Shown: one piece after another, positions 48,181 to 58,972 of the stretch
Position numbering within the stretch: position 1 is the stretch's first letter
Layout of the letters: each line of letters begins with the position of its first letter
From: Kosakonia sp. BYX6
GTDB taxonomy: Bacteria > Pseudomonadota > Gammaproteobacteria > Enterobacterales > Enterobacteriaceae
DNA: 64,000 nucleotides
Assembly: GCF_038449125.1 (NCBI RefSeq)
Contig: NZ_CP151800.1
Coordinates: 3,816,406-3,880,405, forward strand
Direction: 5' to 3'
Made by a program: the position numbers and the translations under genes
The notes under the pieces: generated by a model
Seen by the model: the letters and a program-made list of their open reading frames with translations, nothing else
The model's database searches: none
Told to the model about the DNA's origin: nothing

Positions 48181-49587
48181 ATGGACACAACAAAACTGTC
48201 TGTTAAAGAGAAGATTGGCTATGGCATGGGCGACGCCGGATGCAACATCATCTTTGGCGCTATCATGCTGTTTGTTAACTATTTCTACACCGATATCTTC
48301 GGCCTCGCCCCCGCGCTGGTCGGTGTTTTACTGCTGTCGATTCGTGTAATTGATGCGGTCACCGACCCGCTGATGGGCGCAATCGCCGACCGCACGCAAA
48401 GTAAATATGGCCGTTTCCGGCCGTGGTTGTTGTGGATAGCGCTTCCTTACGCGGTGTTTAGCGTGCTGATGTTCACCACGCCGGACTGGGCTTATAACAG
48501 CAAAGTCATCTATGCCTTTGTGACGTATTTCCTGCTGTCACTGACCTACACCGCGATCAATATTCCTTACTGCTCGCTGGGCGGCGTGATTACCAACGAT
48601 CCGAAAGAGCGTGTTGCCTGCCAGTCGTACCGTTTTGTGATGGTCGGCATCGCTACGCTACTGCTGTCACTGACTTTATTGCCGATGGCGGAATGGTTCG
48701 GCGGCGCGGATAAAGCCAAAGGTTACCAGATGGCAATGGCGGTGCTGGCGTTTATCGGCATGTGCATGTTTTTATTCTGCTTTGCCACCGTGCGCGAGCG
48801 TATCCGCCCGGCGGTTCCGACCAATGATGATTTGAAGAAAGATTTCAAAGATGTATGGAAAAACGACCAATGGGTGCGCATCTTGCTGCTGACGCTGTGC
48901 AATGTTTGCCCTGGGTTTATCCGCATGGCGGCCACCATGTATTACGTCACCTGGGTGATGGGGGAAAGCACTCATTTCGCCACGCTGTTTATCAGCCTCG
49001 GCGTGGTGGGCATGATGGGCGGCAGTATGCTGGCGAAAGTGCTGACCGACCGCTGGTGCAAGCTGAAAGTGTTCTTCTGGACCAATATCGCGCTGGCGAT
49101 TTTTTCCTGTGCTTTCTACTTCTTCGATCCGCACGCCACGGTGCTGATTGTGGTGCTCTACTTCCTGCTCAATATCCTGCATCAGATCCCGTCCCCGCTG
49201 CACTGGTCGCTGATGGCCGATGTGGATGATTACGGCGAGTGGAAAACCGGCAAACGCATCACCGGTATTAGCTTCTCCGGCAACCTATTTTTCCTGAAAG
49301 TCGGGCTGGCAGTGGCTGGCGCGATGGTCGGTTTCCTGCTCTCCTGGTACGGTTACGACGCCGGCGCCAAACAGCAAAGCGCCAGCGCAATTAACGGCAT
49401 CATGCTGCTGTTTACCGTGATTCCGGGCGTCGGCTACCTGATTACTGCGGGCGTGGTTCGCCTGCTGAAAGTCGACCGTGAATTGATGCAACAGATCCAG
49501 ACAGATCTGGAAAAACGCCGCGTTAACTACCACGAACTGACCGGCAGTCAGCATGTACCCGCGGGCGACAACGTAAGGAATGCATAA
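48181..49587 (+). CDS. GPH-family glycoside-cation symporter (XynT/YicJ-like)
   Basis: Twelve-segment inner-membrane carrier of 468 residues in the glycoside-pentoside-hexuronide family. Signatures: VKEKIGYGMGDAGCN at the start, IDAVTDPLMGAIADRTQSKYGRFRPW, NIPYCSLGGVITNDPKER, and MADVDDYGEWKTGKR. Close relatives move xylosides, arabinosides or their oligomers. Its stop overlaps the GH43 start by one base (TAATG), so carrier and enzyme are made together, and the cargo is probably an arabinose- or xylose-containing oligosaccharide. GGGAG lies eight bases before the ATG. E. coli has no gene here. Confidence 0.88.
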   Translation: MDTTKLSVKEKIGYGMGDAGCNIIFGAIMLFVNYFYTDIFGLAPALVGVLLLSIRVIDAVTDPLMGAIADRTQSKYGRFRPWLLWIALPYAVFSVLMFTTPDWAYNSKVIYAFVTYFLLSLTYTAINIPYCSLGGVITNDPKERVACQSYRFVMVGIATLLLSLTLLPMAEWFGGADKAKGYQMAMAVLAFIGMCMFLFCFATVRERIRPAVPTNDDLKKDFKDVWKNDQWVRILLLTLCNVCPGFIRMAATMYYVTWVMGESTHFATLFISLGVVGMMGGSMLAKVLTDRWCKLKVFFWTNIALAIFSCAFYFFDPHATVLIVVLYFLLNILHQIPSPLHWSLMADVDDYGEWKTGKRITGISFSGNLFFLKVGLAVAGAMVGFLLSWYGYDAGAKQQSASAINGIMLLFTVIPGVGYLITAGVVRLLKVDRELMQQIQTDLEKRRVNYHELTGSQHVPAGDNVRNA

Positions 49588-50537
49588 TGAATGAATGGCC
49601 AAACCCGTTTATTGAGCAGCGCGCCGATCCGTTTATCCTGCGCCATGAAGGCAACTATTATTTCGTTGCTTCGGTGCCGGAATATGATCGTCTGGAGATC
49701 CGCCGAGCCGCAACACTGGACGGCCTGCGCCACGCCGAAGGCGTAGCCGTCTGGCGCAAGCCGCACAGCGGGCCGATGAGCGAACTCATCTGGGCACCGG
49801 AACTGCATCATATTGATGGCAAATGGTATTTGTACTTTGCTGCAACCTGGACGAAAGCGCTGGATGCACTGAACATGTTCCAGCACCGCATGTTTGTGCT
49901 GGAGTGCGCGGATGCCGATCCGCTCACCGGGCATTGGGTGGAAAAAGGCCAGGTGAAAACGCCGTTTGATACCTTTGCCCTGGATGCCACCACCTTCGTC
50001 CATCAGGGGAAACGCTGGTATCTGTGGGCGCAAAAAGCGCCGGACATTGCGGGAAACTCCAACCTCTACCTGGCGGAAATGGCAACTCCCTGGACGCTCA
50101 AAGGCGAACCGGTAATGCTGAGCAAACCGGAGTTCGATTGGGAATGCCGGGGTTTTCTGGTCAACGAAGGGCCTGCGGTGTTGTTCCATGGCGATACGCT
50201 ATTTATAAGCTATTCCGCCAGCGCGACCGATGAAAACTACTGCATGGGATTGTTGTGGATTGATATCAACGCGGATCCGCGAAACCCGGCGAACTGGCAC
50301 AAAGCGCCGCAGCCGGTGTTTAAAACCAGTTATAAAAACCGCCAGTATGGCCCGGGCCACAACAGTTTTACGCAAACGCCGGAAGGGGAAGATGTGCTGG
50401 TGTATCACGCGCGTAATTACACAGAGATTGAGGGCGACCCGCTGTACGATCCCAATCGCCATACCCGCCTGAAAACGATTCGCTGGCAAGAAAACGGGAT
50501 GCCTGATTTCGGCATCCCGGCGGCGGATAATCAGTAG
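49587..50537 (+). CDS. Glycoside hydrolase family 43 protein (arabinofuranosidase/xylosidase type)
   Basis: Cytosolic five-bladed propeller glycosidase of 316 residues with no signal peptide. The catalytic triad typical of GH43 is seen as Asp14 (RADPFIL), Asp133 (ALDATTF) and Glu194 (LVNEGPAVL). The WECRGFLVNEGP context and YGPGHNSF near the end resemble the GH43 subfamily of exo-acting arabinofuranosidases (GH43_26), a subfamily call from memory. It should split the disaccharide or short oligomer imported by the adjacent symporter. No regulator gene is linked. Its last codons contain a perfect hairpin. Confidence 0.88.
   Translation: MNEWPNPFIEQRADPFILRHEGNYYFVASVPEYDRLEIRRAATLDGLRHAEGVAVWRKPHSGPMSELIWAPELHHIDGKWYLYFAATWTKALDALNMFQHRMFVLECADADPLTGHWVEKGQVKTPFDTFALDATTFVHQGKRWYLWAQKAPDIAGNSNLYLAEMATPWTLKGEPVMLSKPEFDWECRGFLVNEGPAVLFHGDTLFISYSASATDENYCMGLLWIDINADPRNPANWHKAPQPVFKTSYKNRQYGPGHNSFTQTPEGEDVLVYHARNYTEIEGDPLYDPNRHTRLKTIRWQENGMPDFGIPAADNQ
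50495..50519 (+). other. Perfect hairpin inside the 3' end of the GH43 gene
   Basis: CGGGATGCC and GGCATCCCG form a nine-pair stem around TGATTTC, within the last 15 codons. There is no T-run. A second, weaker dyad, CGGCACG...CGTGCCG (50543-50568), follows across the ampE 3' end. Together these may protect or end the transcript. Confidence 0.5.
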
Positions 50538-50552
50538 TACTGCGGCACGTTG

Positions 50553-51407
50553 TTAAATCAGCGTGCCGTAAATCGTCAACAACGCCACCACAACCACCAG
50601 CACCAGCGAGGTTTTCTTCGCCATCGATACCGCCGCTTTTGGTGTGGCAACCTTATCCATATGCGGCTCGCGCGCCAAAGAGAACTGCGCGAGGCGCGTT
50701 AACACCTGATACTGCGAAGTGTGGCGATCGCCCAATGATGCAAACCAGGCCGGCAAGGCTTTTTCACCATGCCCAACTAAGGCGTAAACCACGCCGACAA
50801 GACGCACCGGTACCCAATCCAGCACATGCAAGATGGCGTCAATGCCCGATTGTTGACGCTCATTTGGCGTTTGAAACCGCGCCAGCCACGACTGCCAGGC
50901 ACGTAAAAACGCGTAGCCCGCCAGCAGCACCGGCCCCCACGGGCCGCCGACAATAAACCAGAACAGCGGCGCGAGGTAAAAACGGAAGTTAATCCACAGC
51001 AGCGCATTTTGCAGCTCGCGCAAAAACTCGCGCTCACTGCACCCCGGCGGCACACCGTGGATCAGCGTCAACTCATTGGCCATCGCCATATGCGCATGGC
51101 TGTCGTTTCGCGCTGCCGCTTTCAGATAGGCATGATAATGTAGCCGCACTTTACCCGCGCCAATGCACAGCAAGCCAATCATTACCCACACCACCAGCAG
51201 CGGGACATTGAAAAATAACCCCAGCAACGCACGCAAAATCAGGAACGCCACCAGCATCACCAACACGGTCATCGCGAGCGTTCTGAACGGTGAGTAGTGT
51301 TTTACCCGGCGGAACAGCACTTCCAGCCGGTGATCCAGTTGCCAGTGTTCTCCCAGTTTGAACAGCCGTTCCGCTGCCAGCACCAGCAGCATGGTAAATA
51401 ACGTCAT
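50553..51407 (-). CDS. ampE: Inner-membrane protein AmpE
   Basis: Polytopic membrane protein of the cobalamin-synthesis CobD/AmpE-like family, cotranscribed with ampD. It was described as a sensory partner in beta-lactamase induction, but its reaction is unknown. It has about four membrane segments (near 1-12, 42-86, 145-170 and at the C-terminus, [12 protein letters not shown]). The conserved [17 protein letters not shown] and [17 protein letters not shown] are present. The length of 284 equals E. coli. It overlaps ampD by four bases. Confidence 0.95.
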   Translation of the reverse strand: MTLFTMLLVLAAERLFKLGEHWQLDHRLEVLFRRVKHYSPFRTLAMTVLVMLVAFLILRALLGLFFNVPLLVVWVMIGLLCIGAGKVRLHYHAYLKAAARNDSHAHMAMANELTLIHGVPPGCSEREFLRELQNALLWINFRFYLAPLFWFIVGGPWGPVLLAGYAFLRAWQSWLARFQTPNERQQSGIDAILHVLDWVPVRLVGVVYALVGHGEKALPAWFASLGDRHTSQYQVLTRLAQFSLAREPHMDKVATPKAAVSMAKKTSLVLVVVVALLTIYGTLI

Positions 51408-51967
51408 GGCATCTCCTTTTCTGACGAATCGGCGACCAGAGCGCGAAACTTCGCCCAGTCAAAAGCGGGGCCTGGATCGGTCTTACGATCGGGGGCGATA
51501 TCGCTGTGTCCGGTCAAATTGTCGGCAATCGACGGGTAAAGCTCAATCACTGTTCGTGTCACCGCCGCCAACTGGTGGTACTGCGCGTCGGTATAAGCCA
51601 GATGATCGGTTCCCTCAAGCTCAATACCAATTGAGAAATCGTTACAGCGCTCCCTGCCCTTGTATGTCGAAACGCCCGCATGCCAGGCGCGCTTATCGAA
51701 AGGCACGTACTGCACAATCTCGCCGTCGCGGCGGATCAGGCAGTGCGCGGAAACGCGCAGATGAACAATCTCAGCAAAAAAAGGATCGGCGGTCGCATCC
51801 AGCGTCCCGGTAAACAATGCGTCTATCCACGGGCCGCCGAACTTGCCGGGCGGTAGGCTAATATTATGTACCACCAGCAAAGAAGGCTGTTCATCGTCCG
51901 GGCGGCAATCGAAATGGGGAGACGGCACATGCCGCGCTTCCACCAGCCAGCCCTTGCGTAACTGCAT
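51404..51967 (-). CDS. ampD: 1,6-anhydro-N-acetylmuramyl-L-alanine amidase AmpD
   Basis: Cytosolic zinc amidase that trims muropeptides during cell-wall recycling; its loss derepresses AmpC in species with ampR-ampC. Zinc ligands: His34 (LVVHNISLP), and the histidine and aspartate of [15 protein letters not shown] near 154 and 164. The length is 187, against 183 in E. coli. The start [20 protein letters not shown] is conserved and follows AAGGAGttcctt-type purines (aactccttat on the plus strand). It is divergent from nadC across 130 bases. Confidence 0.97.
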   Translation of the reverse strand: MQLRKGWLVEARHVPSPHFDCRPDDEQPSLLVVHNISLPPGKFGGPWIDALFTGTLDATADPFFAEIVHLRVSAHCLIRRDGEIVQYVPFDKRAWHAGVSTYKGRERCNDFSIGIELEGTDHLAYTDAQYHQLAAVTRTVIELYPSIADNLTGHSDIAPDRKTDPGPAFDWAKFRALVADSSEKEMP

Positions 51968-52064
51968 AAGGAACTCCTTATAGAGGATGGTGCTGAAACA
52001 CGCTTCAGAGTAGCATGCTTACGCGGCGTCCCGTAATGGCATGCCCACATAAGATACCGTCTAA

Positions 52065-52991
<927 letters not shown>

Positions 52992-53007
52992 CAACACTCC
53001 TCTGCTG

Positions 53008-53030
53008 AACGGGCCACTGGCCCGTTTTTT
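53008..53030 (+). terminator. Terminator of nadC
   Basis: AACGGGCC and GGCCCGTT form an eight-pair stem with loop ACT, followed by TTTTTT, 17 bases after the stop. Confidence 0.95.
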
Positions 53031-53169
53031 GCGGCCTGCCTCGCATGCATTTTGGTATCCGCTGTAAATCCGGCAGAAAAGCCGGAAGCCGCTTTCCCAA
53101 AACCCGTTTCGCCCCTCGCTTTGCAACAAATGCACTGACACAGTAGCGGCTCTGCATAAGGAGCCGTCT

Positions 53170-53604
53170 ATGAACAGACAACACGGATTTACCCTCATTG
53201 AACTGATGGTTGTGATCGGCATCATCGCGATTCTGAGCGCCATCGGCATTCCCGCTTATCAAAACTACCTGCGCAAAGCGGCATTGACCGACATGCTGCA
53301 AGCGTTTGTCCCTTACCGAACGGCCGTTGAGCTTTGCGCACTGGAACGGGGTGGCGTTGATAACTGCGATGCCAGCAGCAATGGCATCCCTGCGCCCACC
53401 ACCACCCGCTATGTCTCGGCCATCAGCGTCACAAAAGGTGTCGTCTCGCTGACCGGCCAGGAGAGCCTTAACGGGCTGAGTGTGGTGATGACTCCGCAGT
53501 GGAGCAATGCCGACGGCATGCAAGGTTGGACGCGCGCCTGCAACACACAAGCAGACAGCGCACTGCAACAAGCCTGCGAAGACATTTTCCGCACTGGACG
53601 CTAA
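53170..53604 (+). CDS. ppdD: Type IV prepilin PpdD
   Basis: Major prepilin-like subunit. A short leader MNRQHG is cut by a prepilin peptidase before Phe7 of FTLIELMVVIGIIAIL; Glu5 of the mature protein is present. The long hydrophobic helix is followed by a globular part with two cysteine pairs (ELCALERGGVDNCD and CNTQ...QQACED). The length is 144, against 146 in E. coli. AAGGAG lies seven bases before the ATG. First of ppdD-hofB-hofC. Confidence 0.97.
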   Translation: MNRQHGFTLIELMVVIGIIAILSAIGIPAYQNYLRKAALTDMLQAFVPYRTAVELCALERGGVDNCDASSNGIPAPTTTRYVSAISVTKGVVSLTGQESLNGLSVVMTPQWSNADGMQGWTRACNTQADSALQQACEDIFRTGR

Positions 53605-53613
53605 GGAGCAGCC

Positions 53614-55008
53614 ATGAAAGAAGACAAACTGGCAGCACTTTGCCTGCGTCACAATGCGCTGCTACTGAGCCGCGACGAAGAGCAGGTCACTATTGCCGTG
53701 GTGGGAAACCCCAGCACAGAGCTGATGGAATCGCTCAGTTTCGCCGTTCGACAGCGCGCAGATATCCGCTGCTGGACACAGGAGCAAATGGACAAGCATC
53801 AACAAATCGCTTCGCCGGTGGCCACACCCGCGGTTGTCGAAATCAAAGAAGATAGCGGTTCTGCGGTTGAGATCCTGAACCAGACGCTGCAACAGGCGCT
53901 GATGCTACGCGCCTCGGATATCCACTTCGAACCGGGCGAGACGCACTATGCCATTCGCCTGCGCGTCGATGGCGTATTGCATGCGTTGTCGCCCCTTCCC
54001 TGTTCACTCGCCAGCACGCTAACGGCACGGCTGAAAGTGCTCGGTAATCTGGATATCGCCGAACGTCGGCTACCGCAGGATGGGCAGTTCAGCGTGGAAC
54101 TTTCCGGGCAACCTGTTTCATTTCGCATCGCGACCTTGCCTTGTCGTCATGGCGAGAAAGTGGTGCTGCGTTTGCTGCATCAGGTTAATCAGGCGCTGGA
54201 ACTCACGGCGCTCGGTATGACTGAGTCTCAATTGGCGCTGTTTAAAACCGCGCTAGCGCAACCGCAAGGGCTATTGTTGGTCACCGGCCCGACAGGCAGC
54301 GGTAAAACCGTGACGCTGTATAGCGCGTTACAGGCGCGCAATAAGCCGGAGGTCAATATTTGCAGCGTGGAAGATCCGATAGAGATTCCCCTTGCCGGGT
54401 TAAACCAGACGCAGATTAACCCGCGAACCGGGCTGACTTTTCAGAGCGTACTGCGCGCTCTGCTGCGCCAGGATCCAGACATCATCATGGTGGGCGAAAT
54501 CCGCGATGGTGAAACGGCCGAAATTGCCATCAAAGCGTCGCAAACCGGGCATCTGGTGCTGTCGACGCTGCACACCAATTCCACCAGCGAAACACTGGTG
54601 CGCATTCAGCAAATGGGCGTCGCGCGCTGGATGATCTCCTCCGCTTTGACATTGGTTGTGGCGCAGCGGCTGGTACGAAAGCTGTGTCCCCACTGTCGCA
54701 AGCTGGCGGTAGAAAACACGCACCTGCCCGAGAAGGTGTGGCCACGTCCGTTACCTCGCTGGCGCGCCGAAGGATGCGAGCAGTGTTATCACGGCTTTTA
54801 TGGGCGGGTAGCCCTATTTGAGATCCTCGACATTACTCCGCAAGTGCGCCAGGCAATCGCCAGTGGTATGAGTGCCGACGACATCGAACAGTGCGCCCGC
54901 GAAGGCGGGATGACAACGCTGTTCCAACATGGTTGCCTGGCGGTGGAACAAGGGCTTACCACGCTGGAGGAGCTGGTGCGGATATTGGGTTTCCCGGATG
55001 GCGAGTAA
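53614..55008 (+). CDS. hofB: Type IV pilus assembly ATPase HofB (GspE/PilB family)
   Basis: Cytosolic hexameric ATPase expected to drive pilus assembly. Seen: Walker A GPTGSGKT near 227, the Asp box (VEDPIEIPLAGLNQTQIN), Walker B LLRQDPDIIMVGEIRD, the His box (GHLVLSTLHTN) and a C-terminal metal-binding CPHCRK...CEQCYHGFYGR. The N1 domain is short, as in E. coli HofB (461 residues; 464 here). It starts nine bases after ppdD and overlaps hofC by 11 bases. Confidence 0.95.
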   Translation: MKEDKLAALCLRHNALLLSRDEEQVTIAVVGNPSTELMESLSFAVRQRADIRCWTQEQMDKHQQIASPVATPAVVEIKEDSGSAVEILNQTLQQALMLRASDIHFEPGETHYAIRLRVDGVLHALSPLPCSLASTLTARLKVLGNLDIAERRLPQDGQFSVELSGQPVSFRIATLPCRHGEKVVLRLLHQVNQALELTALGMTESQLALFKTALAQPQGLLLVTGPTGSGKTVTLYSALQARNKPEVNICSVEDPIEIPLAGLNQTQINPRTGLTFQSVLRALLRQDPDIIMVGEIRDGETAEIAIKASQTGHLVLSTLHTNSTSETLVRIQQMGVARWMISSALTLVVAQRLVRKLCPHCRKLAVENTHLPEKVWPRPLPRWRAEGCEQCYHGFYGRVALFEILDITPQVRQAIASGMSADDIEQCAREGGMTTLFQHGCLAVEQGLTTLEELVRILGFPDGE

Positions 55009-56200
55009 GCAACTTTGGCAGTGGTCCGGGCTTGATGAAAGCGGCGAATTGCAAAGTGGCCTGTGCTGGAGCGAAAACCGCACGGCAGCGATGTTGCAGC
55101 TCTATCAGCAACGGCTTCACCCGTTAACGCTCAAACGCCGCCCGGTGCGCCGCGCGCTTTGGCAAGCGGAACACAGTACGGCGCTGCTCAACCAGCTTGC
55201 CACTTTACTGCAAGCCGGGCTGACCCTTCCTGAAGGGTTGCAGCTCATGGCGGAGCAACATCCAGCCAGGCAGTGGCAAGCGCTGTTGCGCCATCTGGCG
55301 CAGTCACTTGAACAGGGCGAAACATTTTCCGCGGCGCTGCAGCAGTGGCCGGAAGTGTTTCCGCCGCTCTGGTTGGCGATGATTCGCACTGGCGAATTGA
55401 CCGGCAAGCTGGATGAGTGCTGCTTCAAACTCGCCAGCCAGCAAAAAGCACAGCGTGAGCTGTCATTGAAGGTGAAAAAAGCGCTGCGCTACCCGCTGAT
55501 CATTCTTTCCCTGACCGCAGCGGTGGTGCTGGCCATGGTTTACCTGGTGCTGCCGGAGTTTTCCGCCATTTACCAAACGTTCAACACACCGCTCCCGGCG
55601 TTAACCCGTGGGGTGATTGCCGGCGCCAACATCGTGCAGCAATGTGCTTTGCCCTTTATGGTTTGCGCATTGTTGGCCAGCGCCGCGTTCCCCTTGTTGC
55701 GCAACCATGCGGGGTGGCTGCGTTACCGACAGCGGTTATTACTGACAAGCCCGATTATCGGGCCGCTGGTGCGCGGGCAACGGCTGAGCCAGGTTTTTAC
55801 CGTGTTGTCGTTAACCCAACGCTCTGGCATCGCTTTTTTGCAAGGGCTGGAGAGCGTGATAGAAACCTTAACCTGCCCATACTGGCGAGAAGTATTGCAA
55901 CGAGCGCATCGGGAGATAACCGAAGGCGCATCGATTTCAGCGGCATTAAAAGAGAGCGGTGAGTTCCCGTCGCTCTGCATTCAACTGGTTCGCACGGGGG
56001 AAGTGTCCGGAGCGCTGGACAGTATGCTCGACAATCTGGCGCAGCATCACAGTGAGCAAACACAACGCCAGGCCGATGGGCTGGCTGCGGTATTGGAGCC
56101 GCTATTGCTGGTGGTGACAGGGATAATTATTGGTGTACTGGTGGTGGCAATGTACCTGCCCATTTTTCATCTGGGTGATGCGATGGGCGGCGCAGGATAA
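54998..56200 (+). CDS. hofC: Type IV pilus inner-membrane platform protein HofC (GspF/PilC family)
   Basis: Polytopic assembly platform. It has two repeated GspF domains, each with LLNQLATLLQAGLTLPEG-like or QLVRTGEVSGALDSML blocks, and three membrane segments (near 170-190, 215-240, 370-395). The ATG at MASKQLWQW gives 400 residues, the E. coli length; the open frame extends 23 codons upstream, inside hofB. The other machinery (hofMNOPQ, prepilin peptidase) is not in the window. It converges on guaC with 33 bases between. Confidence 0.94.
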   Translation: MASKQLWQWSGLDESGELQSGLCWSENRTAAMLQLYQQRLHPLTLKRRPVRRALWQAEHSTALLNQLATLLQAGLTLPEGLQLMAEQHPARQWQALLRHLAQSLEQGETFSAALQQWPEVFPPLWLAMIRTGELTGKLDECCFKLASQQKAQRELSLKVKKALRYPLIILSLTAAVVLAMVYLVLPEFSAIYQTFNTPLPALTRGVIAGANIVQQCALPFMVCALLASAAFPLLRNHAGWLRYRQRLLLTSPIIGPLVRGQRLSQVFTVLSLTQRSGIAFLQGLESVIETLTCPYWREVLQRAHREITEGASISAALKESGEFPSLCIQLVRTGEVSGALDSMLDNLAQHHSEQTQRQADGLAAVLEPLLLVVTGIIIGVLVVAMYLPIFHLGDAMGGAG

Positions 56201-56233
56201 TGCAGGCGCAGCAACGTGCGCCTGCAAGCCAAG

Positions 56234-57277
56234 TTACAGGCTATTGAAAACGCGGTTTTCTTGTTCCTGAACGCGGATAAAGGTGGTGCGTTTGGTCAGT
56301 TCTTTCAGGCGGGAAGCGCCGACATAAGTACAGGCTGAACGCAAACCGCCAAGAATATCGCGCGCGGTATTTTCTACCGGGCCACGCAGGATGAGTTTCA
56401 CGGTTTTGCCTTCTGCAGCGCGGTAACCGGCAACGCCGCCAACGTGGCGATTCATCGCGGATTCAGAACTCATGCCGTAGAACAGCATGAATTTCTCGCC
56501 GTTTTCTTCAACAACAGTGCCGCCACTCTCTTCGTGACCGGCAAGCATACCGCCGAGCATGACGAAATCCGCGCCGCCGCCAAATGCTTTAGCAACGTCG
56601 CCTGGAACAGTACAACCGCCATCGCTGACAATCTGCCCGCCGAGGCCGTGCGCGGCATCCGCACATTCAATGACGGCAGACAACTGCGGATAGCCAACGC
56701 CGGTTTTCACACGCGTGGTACAGACGGAGCCTGGGCCGATACCCACTTTAACGATATCGGCACCGGAGAGGATCAGCTCTTCGCACATTTCACCGGTTAC
56801 GACGTTGCCCGCGCAGATAGTTTTGTTCGGCCAGGCTTCACGCGCTTTTGCGACGAATTGCACGAAATGCTCGGAGTAGCCATTCGCCACGTCGATACAC
56901 ACAAAGTTCAGCGACGGGTGCAACGCGAGAATCTGTTTGGTTTTTTCGAAATCTGCGTCGGATGTACCCGTGGAGACCATAACATGGCGCAACACATCCT
57001 CGGATTCAGCTTGTACAAAGCCTTTCCAGGCTTCGACAGAATAGTGTTTATGTACGGCGGTGAGAATGTCGAACGATGCCAGCGCTTTCGCCATCGCAAA
57101 GGTGCCAACGGTATCCATATTGGCGGCAATAACCGGTACGCCAGACCAGCGCATTCCAGAATGTTTAAAAGTAAACTCGCGCTCCAGTTCAACATCGGAA
57201 CGGCTTTTAAGAGTAGAACGTTTAGGGCGGATAAGAACGTCTTTGAAACCTAACTTCAGATCTTCTTCGATACGCAT
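56234..57277 (-). CDS. guaC: GMP reductase
   Basis: Reduces and deaminates GMP to IMP with NADPH, linking guanine and adenine nucleotide pools. It is an IMPDH-fold barrel with the catalytic cysteine in [11 protein letters not shown] near 186, plus [14 protein letters not shown] and [10 protein letters not shown]. There are no CBS domains, as expected. The start [15 protein letters not shown], after AGGAAT, gives 347 residues, as in E. coli; the frame is open 22 codons upstream through the promoter. Confidence 0.97.
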   Translation of the reverse strand: MRIEEDLKLGFKDVLIRPKRSTLKSRSDVELEREFTFKHSGMRWSGVPVIAANMDTVGTFAMAKALASFDILTAVHKHYSVEAWKGFVQAESEDVLRHVMVSTGTSDADFEKTKQILALHPSLNFVCIDVANGYSEHFVQFVAKAREAWPNKTICAGNVVTGEMCEELILSGADIVKVGIGPGSVCTTRVKTGVGYPQLSAVIECADAAHGLGGQIVSDGGCTVPGDVAKAFGGGADFVMLGGMLAGHEESGGTVVEENGEKFMLFYGMSSESAMNRHVGGVAGYRAAEGKTVKLILRGPVENTARDILGGLRSACTYVGASRLKELTKRTTFIRVQEQENRVFNSL

Positions 57278-57332
57278 GTGGGGATTCCTGGGGCTAATGG
57301 CGAAAGTACGAACACACAACTCCAGTGACGTT

Positions 57333-57360
57333 ATCATACGCACTAATAAGGGCCACGCAA
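57333..57360 (-). promoter_or_regulatory. Candidate guaC promoter
   Basis: On the minus strand -35 TTGCGT (57355-57360) and -10 TATGAT (57333-57338) are 16 bases apart, about 56 bases before the guaC ATG. The rest of the guaC-coaE gap (57361-57599) is AT-rich and holds the coaE promoter somewhere, which I could not place. It contains no other gene. Confidence 0.5.
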
Positions 57361-57599
57361 GACTGCGAAAATCTCTTTTTTTACGCTACAATCCTATAAA
57401 TTTACCTGGCGAATGGACCAGTTTCGGTTAATTGATTTTATTGTTGCTTGATTAATTTACAATCTCTTGATTTACATAATAAATATATTTTCGCTTTTGC
57501 GTTTTTCCTCTTAATGTACGAAGGTATTTAGTCGTCATGATTGTGGTAAACCCTGGGCAGATTGTGATATCAGGCAAACCATTTTTAGGATTGAGCGTT

Positions 57600-58220
57600 A
57601 TGGGGTATACGGTCGCGTTAACCGGCGGCATTGGTAGCGGAAAAAGCACCGTGGCAAATGCCTTTGCGGAACTTGGCATTAACGTTGTCGACGCGGATGT
57701 TATTGCGCGTCAGGTGGTGGAGCCAGGCTCCCCTGCATTAAAGGCCATTGCCGAGCGTTTTGGCGCTGAAATGATCCTCGCGGACGGTTCGCTCAATCGC
57801 CGTTTATTACGTGAACATATTTTTGCTTCTCCGCGCGATAAGAGCTGGCTGAACGGGTTACTTCACCCGCTCATTCACCAGCAGACCCAGCAGGAAATGG
57901 CGCAGGCGACATCGCCTTATGTACTGTGGGTTGTCCCGTTGCTGGTCGAAAACGCGCTTTATCGCAAAGCCGATCGGGTGTTGGTGATTGACGTCCCGGT
58001 TGAGACGCAAATTTTACGCACTATGCAGCGTGATGGTGTGACCCGTGAACATGCGGAAAATATTCTCGCTGCCCAGGCCACTCGCGAAGCGCGACTTGCC
58101 GTCGCAGATGACGTTATTGACAATAATGGCGCACCAGATGCGATAGCATCGGATGTTGCCCGCCTGCACGCAGCGTATCTCAAGTACGCTTCGCAGGCCG
58201 TATCACAGGAAAAACCGTAA
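57600..58220 (+). CDS. coaE: Dephospho-CoA kinase
   Basis: Phosphorylates the 3'-hydroxyl of dephospho-CoA, the last step of coenzyme A synthesis. The P-loop TGGIGSGKS is at 8-16, then [13 protein letters not shown] and VVPLLVEN, with the lid [16 protein letters not shown]. The length of 206 from [10 protein letters not shown] equals E. coli. The frame is open another 21 codons but without homology; AGGA lies about nine bases before the chosen ATG. Its stop overlaps zapD by one base. Confidence 0.96.
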   Translation: MGYTVALTGGIGSGKSTVANAFAELGINVVDADVIARQVVEPGSPALKAIAERFGAEMILADGSLNRRLLREHIFASPRDKSWLNGLLHPLIHQQTQQEMAQATSPYVLWVVPLLVENALYRKADRVLVIDVPVETQILRTMQRDGVTREHAENILAAQATREARLAVADDVIDNNGAPDAIASDVARLHAAYLKYASQAVSQEKP

Positions 58221-58963
58221 TGCACACCCACATCCTTTTTGAACATCCGCTTAACGAAAAGATGCGCACCTGGCTGCGCGTCGAATTTTTACTGCAACAA
58301 CTCTCCGTCCATTTGCCTTTAAGCGACCATGCTGACGCGTTGTACTTTTTCCGTAACGTGGGCGATTTGCTGGATGTGTTCGAGCGCGGTGACACCCGTA
58401 CTGAATTACTGAAAGAGCTGGAGCGCCAGCAGCGTAAACTGCGTGCCTGGAGCGAAGTTCCGGGCGTTGACCTCAACCGTATGGAAGCCATTCGCCAGCA
58501 GTTGAAAGAGAGCGGCTCGGTGCTGATGGCCGCACCACGTATAGGCCAATTACTACGTGAGGATCGCCTGGTTGGCCTGGTGCGCCAGCGTTTAAGCATC
58601 CCTGGCGGGTGTTGCAGTTTCGATCTGCCCACGCTGCATATGTGGCTGCATTTACCGCAGGAACAACGCGATGCGCAGATTGATATTTGGCTGGAAAGTC
58701 TGGAGCCACTGCGTGCCACGCTGACGCTCGTACTTGATTTGATTCGCAATGCCGCACCGTTTCGTCGCCAAACCAGCTTGAATGGTTTTTACCAGGACAA
58801 TGGCGAAGACGCCGATTTGCTGCGTCTGCAACTGCCGCTTAGCGAAAGGCTTTACCCGCAAATTTCCGGGCATAAAAGCCGTTTCGCCATTCGTTTTTTA
58901 CCCCTCGACAGCGAAAACGGCCTCGTGCCGGAGCGGCTGGATTTTGAACTGGCCTGCTGTTAA
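58220..58963 (+). CDS. zapD: Cell division protein ZapD
   Basis: Cytosolic FtsZ-binding protein that bundles protofilaments at the division ring. 247 residues, as in E. coli. The helical N-terminus carries the conserved [19 protein letters not shown], followed by the beta-rich domain with [15 protein letters not shown], where FtsZ binds. The start TAATG is fused with the coaE stop, so translation is coupled; yacG follows closely. Confidence 0.96.
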   Translation: MHTHILFEHPLNEKMRTWLRVEFLLQQLSVHLPLSDHADALYFFRNVGDLLDVFERGDTRTELLKELERQQRKLRAWSEVPGVDLNRMEAIRQQLKESGSVLMAAPRIGQLLREDRLVGLVRQRLSIPGGCCSFDLPTLHMWLHLPQEQRDAQIDIWLESLEPLRATLTLVLDLIRNAAPFRRQTSLNGFYQDNGEDADLLRLQLPLSERLYPQISGHKSRFAIRFLPLDSENGLVPERLDFELACC

Positions 58964-58972
58964 GGAGCCATG

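Noticed and set aside
57351-57370. acgcaagactgcg near the guaC promoter as a PurR box
   Set aside because: The CGCA...TGCG arms are four bases apart instead of six, so it does not fit the PurR operator.
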